Origin: Cladobotryum mycophilum
Taxonomy: Eukaryota > Ascomycota > Sordariomycetes > Hypocreales > Hypocreaceae
Reading direction: 5' to 3'
DNA: 64,000 bases
Assembly (NCBI GenBank): GCA_036429605.1
Contig: JAVFKD010000016.1
Span: forward strand, 496,001 to 560,000
The translations under genes were made by a program, and so were the position numbers. Under the pieces are notes generated by a model, which saw nothing but the letters and a program-made list of their open reading frames with translations, had not been told where the DNA came from and did not search any database. Shown here one piece after another: positions 36,050-48,410 of the stretch (position 1 is the stretch's first letter; each line of letters starts with the position of its first letter).

Positions 36050-36525
36050 GGTGCCCAAGAGCCAGAGAGCGAGAAGAGAGTGTGTGTGTGAGTGTGAGTG
36101 AGTGAGTGAGAAGGCTTGTGAGAGGTCTGCCCGCCAAGGCAAGTAAAGTACCAAAGTACCTCAAAGATATGCGACCCTGCAACTTGGAAAAGAAAAAGAA
36201 GACCTGAGGAGTAGCCAAAAGTAACGGCTGGCGATCTGTTACGAGGCGCAAACCCAAGCGACGACAGTGACGGGTGACGCGCGAAGGGGTGAGGGAAGAG
36301 TGAGTGTGAACCGAGAGAGAAGAGAATGAGAATCTAAGGTCGGTTGGTAAAAAGTAGGTAGTACTAGTATGTAGGTCGGTAAGGTAGGTTGTAGTACAGC
36401 AATCATTAAAAAAAAAAGAACAGATGCTAGTAAGACGAAGAGAGAGAAAAGGAAAAAGAAAGAAAAAGAGAGAAAAAAGAATTTGCTACTATGACCAAGA
36501 AGGCAGTACTTTTGACCTAGTACCT

Positions 36526-36560
36526 TTTCTCTCTCTCTCTCTCTCTCTCTCGCTCGCTCG
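36526..36560 (+). repeat. (CT)n / (CTCG)n tract
   Basis: About 12 CT units pass into CGCT units. Pyrimidine tracts of this kind often mark fungal transcription start regions, but no gene was found next to this one. Confidence 0.85.
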
Positions 36561-37385
36561 CTCTCTTTCTCTCTCTCCAACTGGTCACTGGAGCTTTGCC
36601 TGCTTTGCTGCTTGCTTGCTTTGCTCGTTGCTTGGATGAGAGAGCTTCGGGACCAGCTCCCAGGATGGTGCTACCCCGACTCAGCAACGAAGCTACTACC
36701 TTGTAGGTACTGAGTACTGCTAGTCACTTGTACCTCGCTCCTCAGACGACGACGACGGCGGCCATGCTATGCTATGCCATGCTCCACCCACATTGATGGG
36801 ACCCATCCAAATGCTTAGACCATCACCTACTACACTACAAGTACGTACTAGCACTTGGCACATCCAAGACATGGATTTTTTTGGACCAGGGTTCCGATAT
36901 GGATGAATGGATCCATGGATATGTGGATGTTCCAAGGGTTTGAACGTGGGTACTACTACCACCTAGTCCGACTGGTACCTTACCTGGCCCAGAACCGGGG
37001 GGCGTGGCTTTTAAGGATAGGATCCATCCATTGCGGCGAGAGAGAGGAGGCTTCGCGGCGAGCAAGCAAGCCGCAAGCCTTCTTTCTTCTCTTAGTCTTA
37101 GTCTGATGATGTGGGAAGCGCATTTGACAGGGATACAGAAAAAGCGCCCCCCCTCCCCCTGGCCCATCTCGTTGCCGAATTTCTTTGGGGGAGTTGTTAC
37201 AAGTACATATTTTCTTTTTTGCTTTGCTTCGCGATGGCTCTCCCCTCACCTCCCCCCACCCCCTTCCTAAAGGTACATGCTACCCTGCCTTACCTTGTAT
37301 CTAGTACGGAGTACACACGTATTGGTCTGCTTTGGCTTGGTGCATTCTGTATCTGTGTTGGGCAGATGACAGACAAAAACAGTTC

Positions 37386-37456
37386 GAGAGAGAGAGAGAG
37401 AGAGAGAGAACAAGTGAACCAACCAGGGAGTGTGTGTGTGTGTGTGTGTGTGTGTG
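37386..37456 (+). repeat. (GA)12 and (TG)13 microsatellites
   Basis: Two dinucleotide tracts, 37386-37409 and 37431-37456, separated by about 20 unique bases in the gene-free interval. Confidence 0.9.
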
Positions 37457-38264
37457 GCACGAAGCGATCCAGAAAAGAAAGAAGAAAAAGGGTCGTGTAG
37501 TGGTGATGCCTGGCGCGTTCGTGAATCTATGCAAGAACCAGGAGAACAGGGCTCTTTTTTTCTTCTCGCTTTCGTTCTGATCAACGGTACATCTTGTTCG
37601 TTTACTCTTGGCGAGTCGCGTGTACCTGTTGGAGAAGGGGACGTGACAAGGCAGTGAAAAAAAGAGAGAGACAGAGAGAGAGCGAAAAACCAGTACTGTA
37701 TGGTGGCACAGCATGGGCCAAATTACCTAGTACTCCGCATGCAAAATGCAAAGAGCGAAAAAGCAAATAGCATACTTTGTAAAAGGCCGGAAAACAGGCC
37801 CTCTTATTGCTGCTACACAGCATTTTCGTCACAGCAGCAGCAATGTATTTAGGCACCTATTATTTTCACCTTACCGAGTAGGTACATTGCATAGCATACA
37901 TACTGTACTTGTACGTACGTACAGTCACCTCCGTCCAAGTTTGTTTGCGTTGCCCATGCAATGCGCATCCCCATTGCGCGTACGGCGTTTGTATGTACAA
38001 GTAAGGTAGGTAGGTAGCAAACCAGGTTCTTACAGATCACAGATACCGGACTTGGTGGTGTGCAGCAAGCTCCCTCCCACACATCCCACATGCCATCCAG
38101 TCAGCGATACAGCACACACACAGTACGGTGTATCAAAGAGCCGCGGGCAAGCATCAATCGGTGTTTGCTTCCGTCAGACATGGTGATAATGATGATGGCC
38201 ATTTTCAAACTTGGGGGTGGGAGAAGCACATCTGTACCTACTGGGGGGAATGGATGTGCATACG

Positions 38265-38290
38265 TACATACATACATACATACATACATA
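38265..38290 (+). repeat. (ACAT)n microsatellite
   Basis: About six and a half tetranucleotide units in the gene-free interval. Confidence 0.9.
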
Positions 38291-41200
38291 CACATACGAG
38301 TAGACGGTGATTACGGGCTGCAGCCAGTCATGGTGGCCCGATGAGCGATTTCAACACCGCAATCTTGGAGGGGCCCGTGATGTTGGAAAATGGCGGACTG
38401 TGCCAAAAAAGACGACAACGTTGTCAGCTCGCTCTGCTTTGTGTTTTGCCCAGCTGAGAAGTAGCCGAGTGGAGGGGAGACGAACAACCCATAACCACAC
38501 AAAACAAACAACCCGGTGGACGTGGTGGTTGTGGCGTTTGAAAGGAAGAGGCCAGCCAGGATGCAGCCACTATACCAAGAGGCACAGAGATTGGTGGGTC
38601 AGCAATCACGCTTTCTTTTCCTTTCTGCACCGCTGAGAGAAAAGCACCGCTTCGCTGTGGGAGAGCTTGATGCAGCCACCCAATGGACTCATCCGCCAGG
38701 TTCTCTCACTGCTGCTGCTACTTTGTGTAGGGGCGGAAGTTCCAACTTAGCCCTGCTAATACCCGCCGCCGCCCTTCGTCTCTGCTTGGCGTCCATCCCC
38801 CAAATCCATCCATGCCATGGACTTTTTACTAGGGAAGTTCTTTTGAGTAGCGTGGCCATGCAAGGGAGGATTTCAACTCCACGTGAGACGGATGCCCCGA
38901 TTGTTCGGTCACAAGTCCTTGTTTCTTCATTAACCCCCCCCTTGTTCGTTTGCTATAGACTGTTTTTTTCTTTTTCTTTTTCCTCTACCCAGCAACCTTG
39001 CACAGTACGAGGCGAGTGCGGATGAACGCTTGAGTCGTGATGGAAACGGAAACCCGACAGCCTCTGACAGCCCAGCAAGACAAAAATAAGGAAATAAAAC
39101 AAAACAAAAACAAAGAACGGACAAATAAAGAAAGAAAAAAGGTTCCCTCCCTCCTGCAGGTTGGGGCAATATGCCAGCCCGTTATGGCTCACGGGCCAGA
39201 TGTTGGTTGAGCAGAAACCCTCCATCGTCCGTCCAGTGAGAGAGGGTGGGGAGAGCCCAAGCAAGGCCATAGCCTTACCAACCTTACTGGAACCTTAGTT
39301 GGTAAGTAACTGGGCGCTCGGCGGTTGTTGCTTGAGATTTTGTGGGCTTGGATACTACAAGTAGAATGGATGGATATGTGTGTGTGTGAGGTTGCACCCA
39401 ACCGCCGGCGCGCCTACACTACTACCACCCTTCATCTCCAATGAATGACCTTACACCATTACTACATTTGTTAAACTCCATGCTAGAGCGTATTCATACG
39501 TATTTTCCGTTTGCAAGTCCCGTTCATGCAGTGCCAGCGCAGCCCGCACAACGGTTCTACATGAATCGTTCGTCACCGACATCTAAAGCCCGTTACGGCA
39601 TTTGCTGAGACGCGCATCCCATTTTGAGACCCTTTTTTTATGGCTGCTGCCTTGTACGTACGTACATGGAACGTTCTTCGAAGTTCCGAAACATGAACAA
39701 TTCCGGCATATCCAACCAAGCCCGGCTCTTTTTTTGTTTTGTTTCTGTTTCGGTAAATGACTTACTTGAACTTGCTCAACAAGGTAATTAGTATCCATTC
39801 TGCCTGCCGGTTACTCCGTGCCAATCGATGCGGCTCCATTCCCAAATACCTGGTTCTCTTTGGGGGGGGGTCCTTTGACCAAAGGAAAACAAAAGAAAAC
39901 AAAAGAGAAAAGGAAAAAAGCATCTCCTGCATCGGCAAAGGCAAAATAACAAGTTCCACGAATGCTTCAATCGCCACATCCCCCCTTCTCACTACTACTA
40001 GGGATGCCGGTCGACTAAAGTATGCACTCCGTAACTCAAAGAAGATCATGTGGAGCTTAGACAAGGAGAGAGAAAAATGCACTTGTACAGCTTGTCAGGG
40101 AACATGCGTCTTTGGAATCCCACATCCGTACGCAGTAAAAAAGAGAGGCCATCGCTGCACATGCGTCAGTGCTTGACCTGTCCAGGGTAGGCCGAGATGA
40201 AGGTTACGATTTTGGGCAGCCAATCGGTATCGTTTGTAGCCCTACCAGCGGCGGTGGGTTGCCTCCCAGGTCCAGGCCGCTCCAATGAGCGTTCTGCAAC
40301 GGCACGGAAGCTTAAGACAGCTGGCTGGCAGACCAAAAAAAATAAAAAAATAATTGATAGATCGAGATATGTATGGAGATGATCCGGTAATGATGTTGTA
40401 AGTTGCTTTGAAAACAAAATAGGTACTAGGTAGCCTTCATACCCTACGTTTCTTACTATCATCTCCTTTCTCCTGCGTTGACCCTCTTCTGAGTGGCAAA
40501 TAAAGAGGCAAACGGACTTGTCGTTTTTTTCTTTCTTTCTTTCTCCTTCTCATTGCTCTCTTTTCGCCATTTGCCATTGCCATTGCCGTCCCAAAAGCAA
40601 CAACCCGAGGGGAGATTGAAATGCATTGCCAAGTACATGCCAAAAGGTACCTCCGTCCAAGGATGAGGTCACCAGGAGCTCTTTAGTGGCTGACCAGTAC
40701 CGCCCTGTCGGTAACCCCATCTTTTTTCGTTTCCCTTGACCTTGCCCAGCAATAATAGGACATGCCTACTCCGTATATACACACACATACTGGCGTGCAT
40801 GCCCTGTAGGATTGGATTGTTGCGGCCGCACGTTTTAGTCATAAAACGGATCCATGGATCCTCGTCACAAACAGAACACAAGCACCGCACAATTGTGGCT
40901 TTTTCTCTCTTTGGACATTTGAGCTCGCTTGAGGCCCAGCAGTTCAGCCCCTAATGAAGCGTCACAGTGACGGTCAAGGTTCCCTGGATGCAAGGCAAGG
41001 CAAGGTAAAACAAAGGCTGCCTAATAAGTTGATACTTGTAATAACCATGATGATGATGATGATGATGATTACGGAGCATTATGATGATTATTGCGCCATG
41101 TTTATCCCCATGTACATACACGTATAAACACCGGTCCTCATGGCCATTTGTGCATGGCTACTTTATGTATGTGCCCAAATGATCTGTGGGGTCACCGTAG

Positions 41201-41561
41201 ATCAGGGCAATGAGCTCCCCCAGTCTCGCCGTCGTATGAACGTTTTATCTGCATGCAAACATATTTTGCCCCATACCCATGTCATATCCATGGATCCTAC
41301 AGGTATACTTGCAAAATCCCACCCTCGTCAGACAAGGCTGCTTGGCTGGCTTTTGAGCTCTCCTGCCATGGAGGCATGGCATTATAGGCAACTCACCTCT
41401 TTCTTTCTTTCTCTCTCTCTCTTTCTTACCCTCGCCTTTCACCTGGCAACGCATAAAATGTGGATTTCCCATGTCGGCATATTTATTTTTTCTGGGGGCC
41501 TGGCTCGGCTCGTGATGCATCCGTGATCGTTAAGACTATTGACCATTAGCACACCCCCAGC

Positions 41562-41613
41562 CAGGATTGGTTGGCTGGTTGGTTGGCTGGTTGGTTGGCT
41601 GGTTGGTTGGCTG
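41562..41613 (+). repeat. 12-bp minisatellite GGTTGGTTGGCT
   Basis: About four tandem copies of a 12-bp unit. It is open in all three frames (Gly/Trp/Leu/Val-type translation), but only because of the repeat; nothing suggests that it is translated. Confidence 0.85.
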
Positions 41614-42954
41614 TCTGTTTGTTTTATGCAACTCTGGAGATTTGGAACGGCCGGGACTCTCTTGTCGATTCGATTCGTTATCCCTCCCCTCCCTTCACCT
41701 CATCTGCGAGTGCACGTGCGAGGCCTGTACATACCTGCACCCGCGCCTGCAACAGGTGTACCTGCGGTAGGTAAGGTAGTAGTGGTATGTGCCCCGTAGT
41801 GGGCGTGCCTTGCAAAGCGGTGCATGCGCATAGGATCCATTGGATTGTGGACAATTTATTGACCGTCCAGGTTTGAAAGAGAAAGAAAAAAGTGGTCGAT
41901 TACACAATACTGACATGTAATTCTCAACGCCCGCAGATTTGCTCGTTATGCATAGGTCACGATACGAGCATAACTCACACCTCCCTCCAATTACCTTACC
42001 TACTTATTTATACCGACATACCCGTCCCTACTTGTTTGTACTTGTAATAATCTTAATGCAAAACAAACCCATCATTTACCGACCCGTCGTGTCCCACCAG
42101 AGACGGCTACTATCTCCCCCATAACCAACACACCTTGTATTGGTCCTTGTTCACTGTCAGAACGTTCTCTGTCAGACCGCCCCAAAAAGGGACATTGAGA
42201 GGAAGAAGCAAAGGAAAATTCTGTGTTCTCCCCCCGGATCCCGTATTATTGCCATATTACCATCGTTCGCTAAGGCACCAATCGATGGACATTAGACGGT
42301 CTGAGTGTCATTCAAGGATTGTTGAGAAAAGAGTGGATCTGATCAGGCCATAATTCCATGCTGCTAACTCCATTTCACCAGAGGAGGGTTTCTAATGGGA
42401 TCCACTCTTCAATCTGGGACTCGTCTCGATTGCCAGCGAGCGAAGGTGTTTGCTTGCAGTGATCGAAGCTATTTCCAGGCGAGAAATATTATCCAATACT
42501 TGTGATTGTCTATTTATTTTACTTGGTAGACGAAACATCCATGGGTCATGCAGGTCAATTGTATGCGGCTGAAATGGGGCCGGATGATAGTCTCCCCCGT
42601 CATGTTCAACTATAGGCCAGTCTATCAAGGTTCTTCTTTTTATTATTATTGTAATTGATGCCCATCCCGTTTCCTTGTTTGCTTTACTCGTCTAGGAATC
42701 TGTCGATTGCCCAATTTTTCACAAACATCATCCTTCCACTTGGGCCGTCTCAACGTCCGAGCCCACTAATGTTTCTGAGATGGCGCGCACGGCTAGAATA
42801 CGAGTAGAAAGAAAGAAAAAGTTTTTCTCTTACTTGGTTGCCATTGTAGGTAGGCAATGTGTTTGATCCCAAAATTTGGTCAGTTGTAAACTTGATACAA
42901 TTTACTTTCCGAAGTGGCCGGTCGTTACCCCCTTTGTATAGGCACCGAGTTACT

Positions 42955-42976
42955 AAAAAAAAAAAAAAAAAAAAAA
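42955..42976 (+). repeat. A22 homopolymer
   Basis: Twenty-two A bases in noncoding DNA. It could mark the tail of an old retroposed RNA, but no body of such an element is recognised upstream. Confidence 0.85.
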
Positions 42977-45900
42977 GGAGTGGAAATAACAACTCGATTA
43001 TGACTAATATTTGTGTCTCTCTTTCAATGTTTGGCACTTACCTCTTGCTGCTGTGTTGCTCCTCCTCGACGAGATGAATACCTACTTAGGCTATTATTTA
43101 CGGACGGCTAACATGCAGGAAGCCTCGTGTCAAGCTACCTGCCAACTAGGTTCCTGCATAAACGCCATCCCGCGACGTGCAGGAGCTCTCCATGCGGTTG
43201 GGTTCTAAGTTTGTTTAGTGCGTGCATGTTTGTCGTGTTGACCGGACCTGAGTTTTTTCGCGGGGCAATACCAAGTACAGACAGTGACCTTGTACTACTG
43301 CGTTGGGTATTATATGGCACGCTTTGGGTGAGATGCCTCTTACAAATAAAGCCCAGAGGTTTTGGCTTGACATCAGATGACGAACAAGTGTCTTGGTGAT
43401 TATCTAGTCTATACTATATGCATCCATATCATATCATTGAAACTTCTTTTCAAATAACAAAATACAAAGTGTTCCCGTGTGAGTACAGACTCTAATAGCA
43501 CTCACCTACAGTGACTTGACGATGATGCAGCGCTAACAGAGGCTCGTGCCGTTCCTGATAGTCTAGGAAGGCGCTACCAAGACTCGGTCAAGAAAATATG
43601 GATTGCTTGTATTCACAACTTAATCTACTCATGACAGTGCCTTGCCTCTGACTCCTCTCTCATCAACTTTCATCGTCCTTCATTCACCTGAAAAAAAGAC
43701 CGGCGTAGGAGCTACCACCCGCTCTGGAGCCTTAGCCACGTGTGTGGTCGGAGTATTCCTGCCATTTTCACCCTCTCATTTGCCCTCGACTGTCCGTGCT
43801 ACAGGGTATCCATATGGGATGTTTGACCATACCCACCACCACTGTATGTAGGGAGGATTGTTCGCTGTCCCTTTTTTTCTTTTTTCTTTCTTTTTTTTCA
43901 CAGTCACCACTAACTGGGCGGTGTCTTTCTCCAGCTCTAGAGGCCGGTGAAGGATTCGCTTAGCAAGACATTCAGCCATTTCAGTTGATGCCACAGGTAG
44001 ATCAAGATGGTTCGGCCAATGGCGTTTTTAGTACCTCGCCAAAGCAGCCCAAGCGGCACCGACGACACGGGTCTGGGTCAACCCGAGGGTCTCTCTAAAA
44101 GAGACGATTTCTCAGGTCGTCCAATCGTGTCGAGTAATATTTCCTACCATACCAGCCGCTCTCTTTTCCCACGGAGTACTCTAATTCCTTTAAAGCTGCA
44201 AAATATGACCTGTCAATACCATCTTGCGACAAAAGCAGGGGGAACAGGGAGGACAAGAGACTTGGACATCAAAACCAAGTTGCATCATGAGACCGCGGGA
44301 TCTGAGCTGCAGTTCAGCCAATGGTAACCACTCCATGGCGGGAGGCTTGAACGATTGGTCACGACTTCATCGCCATGATCGTGCTCGTTCAAAACTTATC
44401 GCGATCTAACACGCATCCCCCATTTCGATCTTCATGCTCTAAATTCCAGCCGCACTATATATTACGGACAAGGCGATGCTGCTGATTGATGATGAGAACG
44501 CTATCTATTTTAGTACACTCGGCCGTTCCGTTGACATCACGAACTCCAACAAAGAAAGTCCAAAACTTGCCGTTTTCTTGCTGAAAAGGAAGCAAAGAAA
44601 AGAAAAAAGGCCGCCAAATGATGCAAACACCTTCTTAAAATGGGTATACAAAGCGCATTCCAAAGTACAGGTATCATCAGCGTGGCGTTTCCTAGCTCGA
44701 GCGCGGCTCATGATGCAAACCATAGAGTCGGACACGGGGCAGACTCACCGGCGACGAGTCGCATTGGGATAAGTGAACAAAAAAAAACCGACACTGTATT
44801 TTATTTCCATGAGATCTCGACCCACCCAAAACCCCAAAGAAGAAGGATAATGTTCCCTAGAGAAACATGTGTCGCAGACCAGCCGGCGCCTCATCAAGTA
44901 AAACGTCTCTGCTCATCTAACAAGCTCCGTTCATTGTCTTGGTCAGTTTGAAACAGTGATCGTCAGCAACGCAGTGCCGCGGCTCGGTACCTAGGTATGG
45001 TCGTGCGTCAACCTCGCCGAGTCTCTGATTCTCCACGCTTGGTGGGACATCAAATCCCACCAGCACGGAGTATATGCAACCTTCAAACACGGCTCTTGGA
45101 ATTAACGTTGAGAGAGCCAAGATCTTGGCTATAATTCATGTGTGTGAGAGAAAGACAAAAAAAAAAACACCTGGCAAACATTGTTTCACCGTCTGTGAGC
45201 CGTTTCTGTCTCGTATGGGAACCTTTCGCACTAGTAGAATTGTCGGGACAGAGCCAAGCCAGCAGCATCGCTTACGTCCTGGTACGCCATTTCGGTGGCT
45301 TCACGGAGGCAACGACAAATTTGCGAGCTACATGGGCATAGTTTCCTCGATCTTCGGACTCCTGCCAGGTTGTCGAGATCTTGATTTCTCTTTTCTCGAC
45401 GATTCTACGAATAAACAGCCCTGTTCTGACCCTGGATGCATCGTCGACGCCCAACACATTGACAGATCAGAAAAATTGTGACATGTGTTAATCAAGGAGG
45501 AACAAACCCCGGATTCAAGGTCTCACTCGTCATATTTGACAGGTACCAACTTTAGATGAAATTTGATTTGGAAAAAGAAACGAAAAAGAGCCTGGCCTGA
45601 AACAAAAAGCTTTTGGTCAGTCATTGCTTTTTCCTCTTTCATATCGTCTTTTCTTTTTTGGGCCAAGTGTGAGCTTCTTGGTGGGGTACTTGTGTATTTC
45701 ATCAGAGAAGCGAGCGCCCTGTAGGTGACGGTTCAGCCGGCTACCTCCGTCGTTTACATTCCAGTTTTGAAGGGGGAGGATCATCTACTCAGAACGATGT
45801 TACAGGATAACCGTTGAATATAGGATGGAGAGACGATGATTCGGACATTACTCTATTACGTTGTAACCATCCAGCCGCAGCAGCCGGTTGTGCTAAAATC

Positions 45901-48380
45901 ATGAGCTTAGAGAAAGTGTTCTCCGGAAGACGCTGCCGTATTTATCCCCCTTTACTGGCGAGTACAAACGAATGGATCTAAGTTTATTACTCAAAAAGGT
46001 TACGGAACACGCTAATGGGCCGAGCCTCCAGAGCATGCCGAATATTATCGGCCACCAAATTTGGTGGCAGAACGGTTGCGTGACTTGGAAGAGGCTTGAA
46101 GGGGGGGGGTCGGGTCAGCGAACGAAATTGAAACCCAACCACCAGGTACAAACGCTTTGAAGGAGACTAAGAAGCGCGCGGAAATCCGGAAGGGCGCCTC
46201 CTCTTGAGGATGCTAACTTTACAAGTACATGAATACGACGATACAATCATGGATGGCGTTGCTGTACCTGGGACAAGTGTCCCGGTAGAGTGGATGGGCG
46301 GAGTCATTCGGGGCGTTCGCCGTTCACCGCTTGGGAACTGCGTTCTTCTTCTTGTGGAATGGTGGTGTTGTTCAGGGTCGTGAATGGGAGGTGAAAAGTC
46401 AACTGAGTGAGTCTACCTATCTGCCTGCCAACCGGACTCACGGGGCTCATGAGAGCGCCGTTCCGTCGCTCCCGTTACTTTCAAGGGCGGACTAAGTCGG
46501 TCCAACTTGGTTTGACTCATAAACTTTGAGTGAGTCCTGTTGCATCGACAAAGTTCAACGGTGGCGCCAAGAAGGGGGGACCGTTTCAGGCCCATGATTG
46601 TCGTCATTGTTTTATCGTCGTCGTTGAAACGGAGTCACTACTTCATTGCGTTGAACAATGGCCGATCTTCATCTGGTCACCAAGCTTGCAAACGTCATAC
46701 TGACGAGTCGCCGGCAGGGTTCTATCGACTTCCCTGAGGGAAATCTACATGGTCATCTGTACCAGGAGCCAGGTTATCCTCCATGAAACTACCTTGGAAT
46801 GCAGTCACACATCTTCCGCTTATTACAGGACAAATCGCAAGGGGTACAGAGATGGCCCGATATGGCAATCGGTCAACGACAGCATCTGCCATGCTTTTCG
46901 CACGTTGACTATTTTCCGTACACGTGGCTAGAGACCTCTGCCCATGTTTTGTTTACGGTCAACGTATTATTCTGATTGCCTCATTACGTTGATGGTCCGT
47001 GAGAGGTTTATTTGGAAAAGAGAGAGCTTACGTCCAAGATACGGTGACGCGGGTAAATGAGGCTTTACGGACCTTGTTGCGGAGACTTTTCGGTGTGCGG
47101 AGTTGGGAACTATGACAGATTACTTGGATTTGCATAAGGACGTTACCCCCCTTCCCCTTCCAAGGAACTGAGGTGCTTACGAAAGGTCAGCGTTTCTTCG
47201 GTTCCAGAAAGCTGGGAATGATGAACCATCCGGGTTTGATCCGGTGGATGAATCAGCACGCACCCAACTGAGAGCCTTTTTTTTGTTTTGTTTTTGTTTT
47301 GTTTCTGGTGTAGGGAAGACACTACCCGACGGGCTCCAAGTGACTGACACATTATCGTGATTTGATAGTCGGGAGCTGCTATTGTTCGGAGAAGATGCAA
47401 GTGCGTTTTCCGATTTACGGTGCAAACTGCGTGTTGGTGATACGTTGTAACACCAGCGTTTCTCTCCATTCTCGAGTTTACAAGCCTGATCCTTGGCACA
47501 TTGATGCGGAGGGGGTCACAATATGGGTCACCTCTGGGCGGCCGCCATTTTTCCTGAATGGACGGCTTGTTTATTTTTTGTGGTGATTGTTTGTTCTGAC
47601 AAATGCTCTTTGACAGTGTTCCCGGGCGTGCCCCATGTTGGACCAATATGGAGGCTGGAATAGACGCTGCGGCGCCGGCGACTTTGGGGGCGCAGCTTAA
47701 CGGCCCTGCTCGGGTTCTGATGAATCACGAACTGGGAAAGGCCATTGGCATACAAGTCACATATGCATTGCTTTTGGGTATCCCGAGAATGTGCATGATG
47801 AGGATGATGGGGGATGATGGGGGTGGTGAGAAAGCAGACTGCAAACGGCTGGCGGAAGAGGACTAGAGAGGTTCCCTAGTGGCTTTTGCTTGCACCCTGG
47901 TCTGATATGATTTAGGGATGCCACACCTTGATGGCAAAGAGAGGTTGGCCGAAGGATGATTGATGATGAATATCGATCTTTTGAGCCTGAACCCTGAGGG
48001 GGTAATGAGATCGGCTTCTTGCGTGGTTTTTTTCCCCTTGTCTGAGGGTGGGAGTATGGCCGAACTTGGTGCGACGGCGATTTGTTTGTTTGTTTGTCTC
48101 TGTTGGCCAGTGGGGGAGGAGGCAGAGATTACTTTGCAATGTCTATGAGCATTATTCCGGCGCAAAAATGCACGTTTGAACGCATCCTAAAAAAGGACGT
48201 GTCCAAACCGGCGAATAGCCCAAAGGAAACAAGATGCATAGACTATCCACCCCCCCCCCCCGAATCAGTCCCTCTGTTGGTCGATGCTCATGAAACTCCA
48301 ACGGTTTTGATCTAGTTTTCTCACGGATCAGATCCCCGTTTCTTATGTTGTTGGTTACTAACAACAACGATATGTGAGAG

Positions 48381-48410
48381 AGCGAGATAGAGAGAGAGAG
48401 AGAGAGAGAG
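48381..48410 (+). repeat. (GA)n microsatellite
   Basis: A dinucleotide tract of about 30 bases. A C12 run lies 120 bases upstream at 48250-48261. Confidence 0.9.

Noticed and set aside
36024..38290. Closely spaced short tandem repeats considered as a CRISPR-like array
   Set aside because: They are different di- and tetranucleotide microsatellites without conserved repeat/spacer structure, in a eukaryotic genome.
38516..39025. 169-codon open frame in the gene desert
   Set aside because: It begins at GTG, has no domain, mixed low-complexity composition, no promoter-like leader and no flanking exon that extends it.
42955..42976. A22 tract as the tail of a LINE/SINE insertion
   Set aside because: No recognisable element body, internal promoter boxes or flanking target-site duplication was seen.
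43127..43399. 90-codon hydrophobic frame resembling a small membrane protein
   Set aside because: Start is not in a convincing context, no leader or TATA element, and no recognisable topology beyond one hydrophobic stretch.
47143..47646. 167-codon minus-strand open frame in the gene desert
   Set aside because: No recognisable motif; it includes a KQNKNKTKK stretch from a simple TTTTGTTTTG repeat. Probably chance.
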